Positions 28,625 through 40,598 of a stretch of DNA of 64,000 nucleotides are shown piece after piece. Origin of the DNA: Daucus carota subsp. sativus (Eukaryota > Streptophyta > Magnoliopsida > Apiales > Apiaceae); contig NC_030381.2 in assembly GCF_001625215.2 (NCBI RefSeq), forward strand, positions 43,708,689 to 43,772,688, written 5' to 3'. Both the position numbers and the translations under genes were made by a program. The notes under the pieces are model-generated. The model saw only the letters and a program-made list of their open reading frames with translations. It was not told the origin of the DNA and made no database searches. Each line of letters starts with the position of its first letter. The first letter of the stretch is position 1.

Positions 28625-31600
28625 ATGGGAATTGGAGATCTGGATCTTATTGATGATGGTGATGGAGGTGGAAAAGCTTCGTCCGCGGTTTCTTGTTCGA
28701 TTTGCCTCGAAATTGTCGCCGACAATGGGGATCGATCCTGGGCCAAGCTTCATTGCGGCCATCACTTCCATCTCGGTATCTCTCGAGATCTCATTTTGAA
28801 TTTAATTATGACAATTTTATTATATTATTTTAATTCTGTATTTGATTTTATTTGATTTGATGCGATTTTGATTTTTTGTTTTGATTGGATTGTGTTAATT
28901 TTGTGTTACTTGATCAAGTGTTGTGGTGCTTTTTGTATGTTGTGAAATGAAATTACATGTGTAGAAGTGGGAATTCTGTAACTAGTAAATGTTGATTATT
29001 CGGTTAGCAGTAATTTCTAGGTTGGAGTTTTTGTCAATTTAAAGGGATGGTCAGAGATGTGATTCGTTCTAGAGGAGATTTTAGTTGAGACTCGAGAAAT
29101 AGATAATAGTGCCTTAATCTCAAGGATCATTCAATCGATGGAAACAGAGTAAATAGGTGTAATCGTTAAAAATTTGTAGTGTTAACACTTAAACAACCCT
29201 ACTTTGTGTATATTATTTTATTTTACTACCAATCAGATGAAATTGTGCCGCATAGGGGCGTATGTAAACTTAGTGTTGCCTGCAACCTGGAAATTTCTAT
29301 TTTATTCCTAGAAAACCATCTGCCTTTAATATTGTGGTTGGATACATTGTTCTAGATTAAAAACTCATGTCTTGATCTTTTAAAATTTACATACTAGATA
29401 CTTCCTTGCTTGTTAATTGTGGTGCTGAAAAGATTGTGTTCATTGTTTCTTGCAGATTGTATTGGCTCTGCATTCAACGTGAAGGGGGCTATGCAATGTC
29501 CCAACTGTCGAAAAATTGAAAAGGGTCAATGGCTTTACTCAAATGGTTCTCGTCCTTATGCTGAATTTAACATGGAAGACTGGGTTCATGATGAGGATCT
29601 GTATGATATCAGCTACTCTGAAATGGTGAGAATATCCACAGGCACTTGCCTCCATTAGACCTGATGTATTTGTAATATTCTTTTGGGGTTATATTTGAAG
29701 CACTTTTTTTTGATGTACTATTGATGCAGGTAGAATTTTAGCCCTTTTGCTGTTCTCCCATCCCCTTCCCTTTTTAGATTCAGTGTGTTGGATTTCTGTT
29801 TCGTACATTAATAATATTTGTCGTTCTGGAAATATAAATTAATAAAGATCATTAGTTCCAAAATAATAATAATGCCTTGCACTTTGATTAACAATCTGTT
29901 TCATTTGTTTCAAATTGGTTAATTATGTTCATACTTCATACCAAACAATTTTTCTCTGATTGCATCAGAATATTGTGTGATTTACTTGGTGGATTCAGGA
30001 AACCCTAATTAGCAGTTAAGCTAATTGGTGGTTATGTTTTAAATTTCTTCCTATTTGTTTGCTATTCATGATCTGTATCTTATGTATTGACATGTTCTTT
30101 GATTTGATGATTCTGTTAAGGCTTTTGCGAACCTTTTATATGTTGCACTCAGCCCTGCAGCAATGCTCTTAAATTTTCAAGTGATGGGCAATTATTGTCA
30201 CCTGTTGCATCTTGTACTATAATATTAATGAAGCTACAAAATCTTGTTAACCACAACATCTTTCTGTTGATCATTTTATGCAGTCGTTTGGAGTTCACTG
30301 GTGTCCTTTTAGCGGGTTAACGCGGTTTCCGTCATCCTTTGAGTAAGAACATCTTAATATTGTGGACTGTTCTGCTTTACTTTGTCGCGATCTCATTTCC
30401 ATTTTCAAGTTGTTTAGGCCCCAGTTGTTCATCCCCCCGCCGCACCTTAACCCTCTATACTTGCAATATTAACAAATAACTTGGTTTCTGCCCATTCCAC
30501 TAACGGGCTATATAGCTCAATGATTTTACATGGGGTTTGGTATCAATTTTTGCCTGACAGAGTTCAACGACTTACAGATATAATTATCATCCAGCATATA
30601 TGCCAGTTGAGTTGTTTACTGTCAACATTTATAGGATAAGGATTCTAGCTCATATAAGTAGAAATTAGCAGCGATCATCTATCCCCTTCCTCGATATGTG
30701 GGTTTAAGCTCTAGTTTATATTTGCGACTTTATTTTTCTGAACTCTGGAATGGTTTGTGCTCTCACATCACCCTTGTACTCTTTGTGTACCATGCATTAG
30801 CTCCATTGGTTTTAAATATATAGACATGTTCTTCTCCCATGTGATGGAATAAAAACCTCATTTGGCTTTTATTGGAACACATGTGAAATATCAAGTGCGA
30901 TATGTCTGAATTTAACAAAATTTTCGTCATCCAAATCAACTAAACTCACATCAAATATGTATCAGTATATACTATAAGTCTATAACAATTAAACTACATC
31001 TGGCTGCTAGTCTGGTTTGCAATAGGTAATCAGTTATGGAAGTTGTTAATTTAGGTACTTGTAAAAAAGTATTTGTTTGGCATATAACCCCCCCACCCCA
31101 CCCCACCCCCCACAAAAAAAAAATGAAAAAAGAAAAAAAAGGGTGGTGAGCAAATGACTTACCAACTCCCATGTCGTGAGGGTATTGGAACTTCCACTTC
31201 CCTTATTCTTCTTAACCAAACACGACTTAGTAAAAATGTATTTCCTAGGTATTTGAACTTCCTGAGTATAAGAATTTGCAACCAAACAATCTCTGAGTTT
31301 GCTAAAACAACCTGACTACTGATGCTGTCTTGTATAATTCTTGATTAAGGTTCCATGTTTAAATTTATATATAGAATGTCAAATGCTGCCATCATGGTGA
31401 CGACATTTTGGTATATCAGTATATCTTAATCACACCTTTATTCTATGCTTAAAGAAAAAACCATGCATTTATATCCCGGACAAAGTTGAAAGTCGCATCT
31501 ATTTCAGATAAAGTAACAGAGGGAAGATTGAAGAGGTTCAGTTATGTCCTCAGAAAGACAAATGACAACGGTGGTACAGTCTAGGGAGTCAGACCATGGA

Positions 31601-33323
31601 GGATGTGAGATGAGCTGCTGATGCTCGACAGGGAGGCCTTAAATATCTCAGAGGACATGAACTCTGAATTCTGATAAGAGATGGAATTTCCGGGGATATC
31701 AAATTATGGTAGCAGTTTCATGTAGGGATTGAGAGTCTCCATGTTTAGGGGTGTGCGATTGGGGATTGAGAGCGGGTTAGGACAAGAGAGAGGAAGAGGG
31801 GGGGGGGGGGGGGGGTTGGTAATTGTTCCCTTAACCACAACATTGCGACGGTTATTACGCCACACCTACCTTCTGTTTGTATCATAGTTGCACGGAAACG
31901 GGTACGCTGCCACGTATCCCGAACCGGTTCGTCCGACTCGGAACACGGGTCGTTTCCGTCCCAGATCGCCCTAATTCGTGTTTGGTTCGTCAATTTCGGC
32001 GATCTACACAAACTCCGGCGAGACGACATCTAATTCCGACGAAACAAAAAATCCACGGTGTTACTTCATGTTGTACTGTACAACATACTGATTAAAGAAA
32101 GAAGAAGAAAGAGATGATTAAAGGAGGAAGAAGAAAGAGATGAAGAGGAGGACTGTATATATCTGTTGTGTATACGCACGCGGCTGCTGAATTTTTAAGT
32201 TGTTAGAATGATTAGGGTTATGCGTGGAATTCACTTAAATGTGGGCTTGCAGGCCCAAAATCTCTTTTTCTCAAAGCCCGTTAACATGAATGTATGTATG
32301 TCATATTTAATGGTTTTTTAAACACAAAAACCAAATTATGTATATAATCTGCCACTAAAATATTTAGAAAAATCAACAATATTAAAGTCAATAACTTTTA
32401 ATACATTATTATATTAAAATTTAATATATGTTTATATATATTTTACTTCTGTGATATAATATAACATGTTGATAATACAATATAATATGAATTTAAAATC
32501 ATGATAAGACCGTTCCTATTTACTTCAATTGACTCTAATTTCAATTACTGGTTAACGCAATCATTAAAGTTTAAGTGCCAAGTTGTCTTCTAATTTCAGT
32601 TACTAGTTATTAATGTCAAATTATATCAAAAATTTATATTCGTATGTGATATCTCGTACCCATACGTTCCTTCGTACCCAAACGTTCCCTCGTACCGGAA
32701 ACAATCAAAGCAATGTTCCACGTATCCGAATTCGTACCTCGTTTCGTATCGAACCGCGTCCTATGTAACTATGGTTTGTATTATACTTTAGGATAGATTA
32801 TGTATATGCATGTTTAAATATGGAGCTGAGGTTTCCACAGAACATCACCTGTGCTCACTGGAGTAGTGGTAAGGTCAGCAGACACCTTACCCTCAGACAA
32901 TACTTGTGGTTTGGATTTATAATGGAAATCGAATCTCCCAACTTCTCATCGTATATCTTCTTTCTTTCTGTCGTTATCTTATCATATGAATACTTGCAAA
33001 TTAATTAACTAATTATATATAGGCAGGTGCTCAAATGAGAACCCCATATCTCTGTGAGAAATGAGAACTAATTTAAGCCATTAGATTAATCTAATCTAAT
33101 GGCCCCCCTAGTACTCACCACACACAATGAACCTGTACCCTCCCACACATGATCCACAGATTCCCTTCCGTTTTTAATTTGATTTTTCCCCGTCAATCAG
33201 TAAACATTTTTCAAAATCCGACTTCACTGAATTTTTATTCATCTCCCAACGATCAATATCCATATCATATGTGCTATGTTTCGACATGGTTCTCATTTTA
33301 AGGGTTCTCACTGGAGTAACACA

Positions 33324-33416
<93 letters not shown>

Positions 33417-35132
33417 TAATTGTCCTTTGAAATAAATTAGTAGGGCACAGTGTGTGCGAGGAGAATAGTTTCCTGAAATCACATATATCTTGTTTGAAGT
33501 TAAAAGAGTTGGTTGATTGAGCTAGCATTTGTAAATTGTTTTTTTTTTTCAAATGGTAATTTACCTGTTTCTAAAAATACTTTATCTGTTTTTCAAATCA
33601 TTAAATGTTACTAACATGTTATGTTTTCTCTTTTTGCAGAGATAGTGAACTCTCGTCTGCTGCCTGTAAGTTAGTTTACTCCTTTGTAACTTGTAATATT
33701 CTCTGCGGCCTTTTTTAATTGCAATCCTGTTTCTTGTTAGATCATGATCTTCTCGGACAACATGCTTTATTTGCTGAACATACAGCTGTATCATCTGCTT
33801 CTCATCCCTGCCCATATGTTGCTTACTTTGGACCATTTCCTCCCTCATCTTCCAATTCCAGCGGAAGTGTTTCTGATGCTTCTAGTTTCAGCAGTCACTG
33901 GAACAGCCAATCAGCTACAAGTGAAGTACCCACCTCTTATGCTTTTCCATCTATGGATGGCCATTATCATAGTTGGGAGCAGCACTCATCCCTCTTCCCA
34001 ACAGTAAGCAGTCGTGTTACTGGTCCTCCGGAGCAGTCCTCGTTACCATCAATGACTCAAAGGGCAGCAAGGAACAGTTCTGATATTTCAAGATCAGGAT
34101 CTTTTGTCCATCCATTTGCTGTTGGCCATGGGTAAGCTTAACCACCTTATAGAGTTGCATCACGCATGTGGTGCTAGATTTAGATTTCTAATGTTTCCAT
34201 TTCCTCTATTCAATAATTGGAAAACAAATGCTGCTGTTAATGTTTTCTGATGATAGGCAACAAAATAACCACCTATTTTGGAAGCAATTCTGATCTGTGG
34301 ATTCTATTAATTAAAGACAGGTTCTATTGTATCTAAAGGCTAAAGAATTCTTTAGGAGTTTCATTTTTCAATTCACTGAAGTCTACATTCTAAGTTGAAA
34401 GGAGAAACAATAGAAGAACCTGATTGGAAGATTATGAGTTTTTTTTGGCTAGACACACCCACCCACACACACACATTATATTGCGCACAGATGAATATGG
34501 TTATAAAGTTAATATCTTATCAAGCTGCCTGTTTGTGCGTAAATTGTTAGACATATTTGAAGAACTGTGTTAGCTACTTTAAACATGTTGCTTAGTATTG
34601 TTCTATTTCTTTAGCTGCACATTTAGAATGTTAACTTTTCTCATGATTGTGTAGTTCTAATGCTAGGGCCGGGAGCTCAGTTGCCCCCTCAATGCTTCCT
34701 CCATACCCTGGCAGTGCTGCTCGGGCCCGGGAACGTGCACAAGCTCTCCAGGCATATTTTCAGCATCCTCCTGCCCATTCACAAGGTGTACGCACTCCAG
34801 TCATGCCTGCCACTCGAAGATCCAGTGGTCGCAGGAACATGGCACAAGGTGGTCCAGTTGCTTCATCATCTGAGCAGGCCAGCGGCTTCTACTTCTTTCC
34901 CTCAAGTTCATCAGCAGGAAGAAGTTATACAGAAGCAGAAAATTCTATGTCCAGTCGGTTCCATGCATGGGAAAGAGAACAGTATCCCTCCTTCCTGTCG
35001 AGTCAAGCTGAGAGGGATCCTATTTGGGGGCCTATCCATCAGGTTCCAGGAGGTCCTGATGCTAGCATCAGGCCCACCAGTTTTCGGCAGAGGCATGGAT
35101 CTGAGAGGCTGCCATCTCAACACCGATCATAG
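28625..35132 (+). CDS. RFI2: RING-H2 E3 ubiquitin ligase, RFI2-like
   Basis: Arabidopsis RFI2 is a nuclear RING protein that acts in red/far-red signalling and photoperiodic flowering. Exons 28625-28775, 29456-29625, 30284-30342, 33640-33665, 33741-34131 and 34655-35132 total 1275 nt (424 aa). The RING uses C24, C27, C44, H46, H49, C52, C65 and C68, a complete C3H2C3 set. It is followed by the family-specific GQWLYSNGSRPY, SFGVHWCPF and SAAYHDLLGQ blocks, then a long low-complexity Ser/Pro/His region. Exon 4 is only 26 nt and is anchored by frame and by the YHDLLGQ continuation. Intron 3 (30343-33639) is 3.3 kb and holds a hAT insertion plus simple repeats. No frame damage is seen. The symbol is by similarity; a close paralogue cannot be excluded. 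Confidence 0.9.
31883..32773. mobile_element. Non-autonomous hAT element in RFI2-like intron 3
   Basis: The ends CATAGTTGCACGGAAACGG and CATAGTTACATAGGACGCGG (right, reverse complement) are related inverted repeats. They are flanked by a perfect 8-bp duplication GTTTGTAT (31875-31882, 32774-32781). Both subterminal regions repeat CCACGTATCC, CGTACC and GTTCC words. There is no transposase. A purine-rich patch ending in GGACTGTATATAT (about 32100-32165) looks like a leader or promoter fragment and may be captured host sequence. Confidence 0.85.
33022..33318. mobile_element. Possible MITE in RFI2-like intron 3
   Basis: The left side GTGCTCAAATGAGAACC and the reverse complement of the right side TTACTCCAGTGAGAACC are similar. 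AATGAGAACC recurs internally in opposite orientation. No clear target duplication is visible because the right flank is a CT microsatellite. Confidence 0.35.
33321..33412. repeat. CT/TA/GTAT compound microsatellite
   Basis: Successive CT, TA and GTAT tracts lie just upstream of RFI2-like exon 4. The TA-to-GTAT order is the same as in the array in the endoglucanase intron. Confidence 0.95.
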
Positions 35133-35967
35133 ACTTGTTCTAATCTGTTTGGTTCAGTTGATTAAAAGTATCATTGCTATGACTTTAAACTCAACAATCT
35201 GTGTCTTGAGCAATGATATGTCTTGAAGTTTGTTGTCTGTTATATTCTGCAGACACTGTGACTTAGTGGCCCTAGAAACGATCCATCTTGGCTGCCACAT
35301 GTGGTCTGCGGAATATGGCTTTTGCTGGTTTCTGTTTGAGATAAAGAGAATAAGGTCATTTGTTTGGTAAAACAAATTTACAAATTTTGACCTTAGATCT
35401 TCATAAGCACTTGGTGCTCCCAAGTCCCAAGTATATATTACATTTACCTAAAACTTTAGACTTTGCAGTTTGCACCTTGATTGTCAGCTTAATGATGAAA
35501 TTGTTCTGAGACATTTTTTTTTCTAAGCCGGTAACTTCTTTATTTAATTGGGAAAATAGCTTTTGGAGCTTTGTTGATATCGGATTAGTGAGGAAGTTCG
35601 CAATTTTCTCGCACCATTTGAGTCAATGGGCTATAGGATGAGCATAAAGTCAGGACAACTTGTGTTTGCATTTGGTGATGCATATATTTTGGTTGATGGA
35701 ACTTGGTACATATCACTGTGTTGCATGTTTTACTTGAAGAAAGGCCTGGATATTCTGGTATAGGTGTCGTAACTGGTAACAACTGAGAGGTTAATATATA
35801 TTCTGAAGGCATAATTAGGTTTAGGTTAAAATTTAATGGAATATAAATGGGAATGATATTGAGTGGCAAAACTTATTTTACAAAAGTAAAGATTTGTTTT
35901 GACAAAATAGGACATATTTATGTAATTTTTTAAGAAATGAGTATGCAACTTTTCTAAGAAATAATGT
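35133..35967. other. 3' flank of the RFI2-like gene
   Basis: Likely 3' UTR followed by AT-rich spacer. I see no gene before the transposon cluster. Confidence 0.5.
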
Positions 35968-36087
35968 TTAGAGCAACTCCAAGGGAACACCTAAAATTCT
36001 TCACTCCAACCATCCTCTCCTTACCTAAAATTTAAAATTTTTAGGTGAGAGAAAACAAAACCCCTTCTTTTGGGATAGAAAAGTGAG

Positions 36088-36952
36088 GAGTTTGGATCCT
36101 CTGTCCCCTCTTTGTGTCTCCCTACGTGTCCCCTCTTTTTTATTGGCCAGTTGTTTTACTTATCACGTGATCTATAATTCTATAATTCTTATTTATTTTC
36201 TCACGGAGCTTATTATATAAACTTTTTCAAATCTATAGAAATATATCTCAATTATTTAAATATCTTTTTCATATAGTACATAATCAACTAAAAATATTTT
36301 TTACATGATATAAATATAATATTATATAGTAACTTTATTTTTATGTTTTCTACATGAAATAATTAATTAAAATTTTGAAAATTTTAATATTATTAAATTT
36401 AAAAGCAAAAATATACTTTATTTACATTATCTTTTCCATATAGTACATAATCAACTAAAAATATTTTTTACATGATATAAATATAATACTATGCAGTAAT
36501 TTTATGTTTAGGTTTTTCTATATTAAATAATTAATTAAAATTTTGTAAACTTTAATATTATTAAATTTGAAAGCAAAAGAAAAACTTTCTTTATGACTTA
36601 AATTATATTAAAAAATTGAGATGTTATTTATATAATATTTAATCTAATAAAATTAAATTGGTATATGAAGGAAATTCACTGGTACATTTTTTTTGATAAA
36701 CCAAACTATACATCATGGAGTTAATATTTAATGCAACAAAAAAAGATGATTGAGAATATATGAAATTGAGGTCTACATTGAGAAGAAATAAATTAAGCCT
36801 GCAGTTACAAAAGATTTTATCTCAGAGTTCACAGAAAATAACTCAGTTGAATACTTGTAATTTATTTGTATTCTGCAATAACAAGAGAGATAACCAATAA
36901 GAAAGAGGGGACACATAGGGAGACACAAAGAGGGGACAGAGGATCCCGACTC
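36088..36952. mobile_element. MULE-type non-autonomous element nested in the Harbinger MITE
   Basis: Terminal inverted repeats of about 60 bp start GAGTTTGGATCCTCTGTCCC and GAGTCGGGATCCTCTGTCCC and continue nearly identical through the TGTGTCTCCCTA and GTGTCCCCTCTTT blocks. The flanking 9-bp duplication AAAAGTGAG (36079-36087, 36953-36961) is perfect. The interior holds two tandem AT-rich copies of about 160 bp. No transposase is visible. Confidence 0.85.
36262..36585. repeat. Tandem duplication of about 160 bp inside the MULE
   Basis: The words CATATAGTACATAATCAACT, TTTTTTACATGATATAAATA and TAATTAATTAAAATTTTG occur in the same order twice (about 36265-36420 and 36430-36585) with a few substitutions. 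Confidence 0.8.
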
Positions 36953-37296
36953 AAAAGTGAGCCCCTATTTCTTCCAACTCATCTCTTTCTCTCTCATTTT
37001 CTTTCATTTTTTATTTTCCCTCCTTTTTTTATCTACCCCACCATAGTAAAAGTTTTAATAAAATATTTTTTTTTTCAAATATAGGGATGATTATAGAGAA
37101 TACCATTGGAGTAAAACAAGTTTTTGCTTACTTATATTTTAGGTAATCATTATTTTGTTATATTTTAGGGGTCGAAGATAAGTAACACCATTGGGGTTGC
37201 TCTTAGAGGATGTTTAGTTTTTTATCTTACAATAATAAGTATGTAATTTTTAGAAAAGATAAAGAATTATGTAATGTTTTCTTTTTAAGTAAGTAC

Positions 37297-37909
37297 CAGT
37301 GTTCTAAAAGTCGATTAATCGCCGATTAATCGCTGTTCGGTCGGCCACCGTCTCGATTAAGCGTTAATCGGTGAAAAAATCATTTTTTCTGAAAATCGGG
37401 ATTAATCGGTCAAAAGTCGGGATTAATCGGAAAAAGTCGGTCAAAAATCGGTGAATTTAAAAAAATTAAAAATAAAAGTAAAAAAATCTTAAAATTCTAA
37501 AATTTAATTTTAAATAAAACAAAAGGCACGGAAATGACAAAACACATAAATTAAAGTTGTTTTATTACCTTTCACTCTTTCAATATTAACTTTAAACTCT
37601 AATTACATAAATTTGCAATATCTTCCTTCGCAGATTCAATCAAATTCAAGTTTATACATGAGATGACTGGACTTGTATATACATATAAAGGCATGTTCTG
37701 TGTTATAAAAAATCATTAATCTTTTGATTTTATATGACTATAAATTTATACTATATATAATTATATTAATATATATTATTTAAAAAATAATATTAAATTG
37801 ATTACGATTAATGATCCGATTAATCACTCCGATTAATCTCCGATTATCCGATTAATCGCTAGACGGTGCCTTCACCGACTAAGTCCGATTCCCGCTTTTT
37901 ACAACACTG
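37297..37909. mobile_element. Non-autonomous hAT element
   Basis: The ends CAGTGTTCTAAAAG and CAGTGTTGTAAAAA (right, reverse complement) are classic hAT termini. They are flanked by a perfect 8-bp duplication GTAAGTAC (37289-37296, 37910-37917). Subterminal regions repeat GATTAATCGG and AAAGTCGG words many times in both orientations. There is no transposase frame. Confidence 0.88.
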
Positions 37910-37993
37910 GTAAGTACTGGTAATTGAAATGGCACAATTAATTTTGTCAAAAAAGAAAATATGGCACAATTATAAATTACGTGAACAAAACTT

Positions 37994-38452
37994 TTTTTTT
38001 TTGAAAAAAGGAGAAAATTGAATAATGAAAAACCATACAGCATCTACACATATAATCGAAATTGAACAAATGCACAATCATATCGCCGTTGAATCCTTCC
38101 TTCCAAGATAGACAACCAAGCGATTTTTTGAAAAGATATGCACATGTTGTAATACTCCTAATATTGTTTTGAGCAATCGATCATAAATGCATCACCATAC
38201 GAACAAACCTTTATCACTGAATCAACATCATGAAAATCCCGCAGATCTGTAATCCAAACAAAACCTCACAGACATGATGAACACACAAAACCCAAACAAA
38301 AATCAAACTCTCACAGATGGAGAGACCAAACAAAACCTAAATAAATTGAATACTTATTGAACAAAACAAGAGATTAACTAATAGTAATAAAAGAAGACAA
38401 AATTGGGGCTTTCCACCGATGAAAGCCTCTCAGATAAAAGAGACGGCGGCTA
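37994..38452 (-). mobile_element. Non-LTR retroposon (SINE or 5'-truncated LINE)
   Basis: The sequence is flanked by a perfect 16-bp direct repeat TACGTGAACAAAACTT (37978-37993, 38453-38468). Read on the minus strand it ends in an A-run directly against the repeat, which is the signature of target-primed reverse transcription. Its 5' end reads GCCGCCGTCTCTTTTATC followed by a GGTGGAAAGCCCC word. There is no open frame and I recognise no Pol III boxes, so SINE versus truncated LINE is undecided. Confidence 0.75.
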
Positions 38453-38541
38453 TACGTGAACAAAACTTAATTAATTTAATAGTTACACTCAAGCTTTGAT
38501 AGTAATTATATTGTACTCTAATGTAGTTCTGATATTAATTA

Positions 38542-38791
38542 CTCCCTTTGTCCCATTTAATTTTATACGTTTTTTTTCACTGCTCGATATGCACTTCAAT
38601 ATTTTTGTAAAATATAGTTCTATAACTTTTTTTTAAAATTTTTTTTTTCTGAACAAAAATATAACATTCAAACTTTTATTCAGAAAAAAAAAATCTTGAA
38701 AATATGTTATTGAACTATAAAATTATAGGAGCATTAAAGTCCGTGCCGCGTTCCCGTCACCCAATGTATATAACTCTGGGAGACGGAGGAG
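38542..38791. mobile_element. Stowaway-like MITE, diverged
   Basis: The ends CTCCCTTTGTCCCA and CTCCTCCGTCTCCCAG (right, reverse complement) are flanked by TA (38540-38541, 38792-38793). It is more diverged than the copy at 2640. Confidence 0.7.
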
Positions 38792-39101
38792 TATATTATA
38801 TTCTAACATTCTCTGTTTTTTAATTTTGTGAATATACGGTGTGCGTGGGCATGTTACTGGTTTTTTTGAATGATTTATTTTGGAACAAACTTTTTTCTTC
38901 TAAAACTTCCTGTTTAACGGGGCAAAGGAGTTACTTAACAAACTGCTACAGCTTGAATTGACTTATAAGGACTCATTAAAAGTTAAGAGGATAATTCAGT
39001 TAGATATCCTATATTCGAGGCTTTCAGTTAACTTACTGATGCATGATATTTGGACTATATCTGACATATCATCTGCAGTGAACAGAATCATACTGAGAAA
39101 T

Positions 39102-40598
39102 ATGGCTAAAGCATTTTTCTTCGTCTTGATGATGACTCTAACTTCATTTTCTGTAGCTTGTCATGCACAAGTGAGTGATGCCTCGGTGAATCTCTTGAAG
39201 AATTGCAGATTTAATAAGATATTTCAGTTCGGAGATTCTCTTTCGGACACGGGAAATATAGCCATTGAGGTTCCCAACATCATTTCGGCCAAGCTGCCTT
39301 ATGGTTTCATGTCTAATTTCTCCAAGCCCACCGGCCGGTGCTCAAACGGTCTCCTTATGATCGACTACATTGGTATAAACTTAATGTTTATATGTATTTT
39401 TTTCGATTTTAAGTTAATTTGATATATTTGAGATGTAACATAATGTTTTGTTTGTTGAGCTGACAGCAAAGGCAGCAGGACTTCCGTATCTGCATCCGTA
39501 TATGAATCGAAATGCACATTTTAAACATGGAATAAATTTTGCTGTGGCCAGCTCTACTGCAATGTCAGTGGAAGATCTGGCCAAGAGAAATATTACTGTA
39601 AATGATAAGACTAGTAATAGTTCTCTCCAAGTGCAGATCGATTGGATGTCTGATTTTCTCGCGACTTATTGCATGCCTGGACGAGGTTTTCATTTTATTT
39701 TCTTGAAAATGTTACTTATCCTTGATAAAGAAATTGATTTGCAGTAATAAATGTTTGTTATATTTGGATTTGGTGTACAGATTGTGAATCCAAGCTCAAA
39801 ATGGCCTTGTTTATGATGGGAGAGACCGGAGGAAATGACGTGAATGCTGCTCTGTTGAATAGAAAGTCGGATAAAGAAATTAAGGCCCTCTTTCCAGCCG
39901 TTGTGGAAACCATAATGAACGCGACCAGGGTAAATTTTGAACAATATATATGTTCACAGGTTCTTGTTAAGGTTAGTGGCTGATGGAATTTTGGTTTCAT
40001 TGGCTGCATTATCAGCAAATTATCAAGTTTGGGGCACGGACGATTGTGATTCCAGGAAACCTTCCAATTGGTTGTTTGCCGGTTTATCTAGCAATGTATG
40101 GAACCAAAGGCGCTGCACATGACAAAAATCATTGCCTGAGGAGGCTAAACCACCTAGCCATTCATTACAACAGGCATTTGCAAAATGGAATTAGTCGGTT
40201 GAGAGCTGAGCGCCCAGGCGTCAAAATAATATATGGGGACCTTTATAATGCATTTGAATGGCTTATTGATCATGCTCCAGCTCTAGGTTTGCCTACCAAT
40301 AATTTGAACTATAATTATTTTCTTATCATTGAGTAATACGAGTCTACATTACTAGTTTGAATTGTCAATAACAGGTTTTGATGAAGATTCATTGCTGATA
40401 GCTTGTTGCGGAGCTGGGGGGAAATACCATGTCGGAGGATTTGCAAAATTTTGTGGATCACGAGGAGTTTCAGTGTGTTCGAATCCAGATGGACACTTAA
40501 ACTGGGATGGAGTTCATCCAACACAAAAAGCAAACAAGTATTTGTCATCATGGCTTATTAAAGACATGTTACCAAAGCTGGATTGCCCTTCATCTTGA
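39102..40598 (+). CDS. GDSL esterase/lipase (first of a tandem pair)
   Basis: GDSL (SGNH) hydrolases are secreted serine esterases acting on varied acyl esters. Exons 39102-39372, 39467-39685, 39781-39929, 40016-40286 and 40375-40598 total 1134 nt (377 aa), normal for plant members. Residues 1-22 form a signal peptide ending at ACHA. Block I is FGDSLSDTG with nucleophile Ser46; block III is GETGGND with Asn182; block V is DGVHPT with Asp348 and His351. Block II reads NFAVASSTA, so the expected oxyanion-hole Gly is Ser119. The open frame extends 48 codons upstream of the chosen ATG, but only this ATG gives a secretion signal. The acetylajmalan-esterase-like subfamily is the nearest I can suggest. 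All five exons have the same phases as the paralogue at 43470. Confidence 0.9.

Larger units (their letters stand above)
35971..37202. mobile_element. PIF/Harbinger-type (Tourist) MITE, interrupted by a MULE
   Basis: The ends GAGCAACTCCAA and GAGCAACCCCAA (right, reverse complement) are flanked by TTA trinucleotides (35968-35970, 37203-37205), the PIF/Harbinger target duplication. Without the nested MULE (36088-36952 plus one 9-bp duplication) the element would be about 360 bp, a typical MITE size. It has no coding frame. Confidence 0.8.

Noticed and set aside
31745-32029. Minus-strand 94-codon frame in RFI2-like intron 3
   Set aside because: Half of it lies over a poly-G run and the hAT end; antisense to the host gene with no known domain.
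38958-39101. Upstream extension of the first GDSL gene by 48 codons
   Set aside because: It would bury the signal peptide inside the protein; the ATG at 39102 gives the expected secreted N-terminus.
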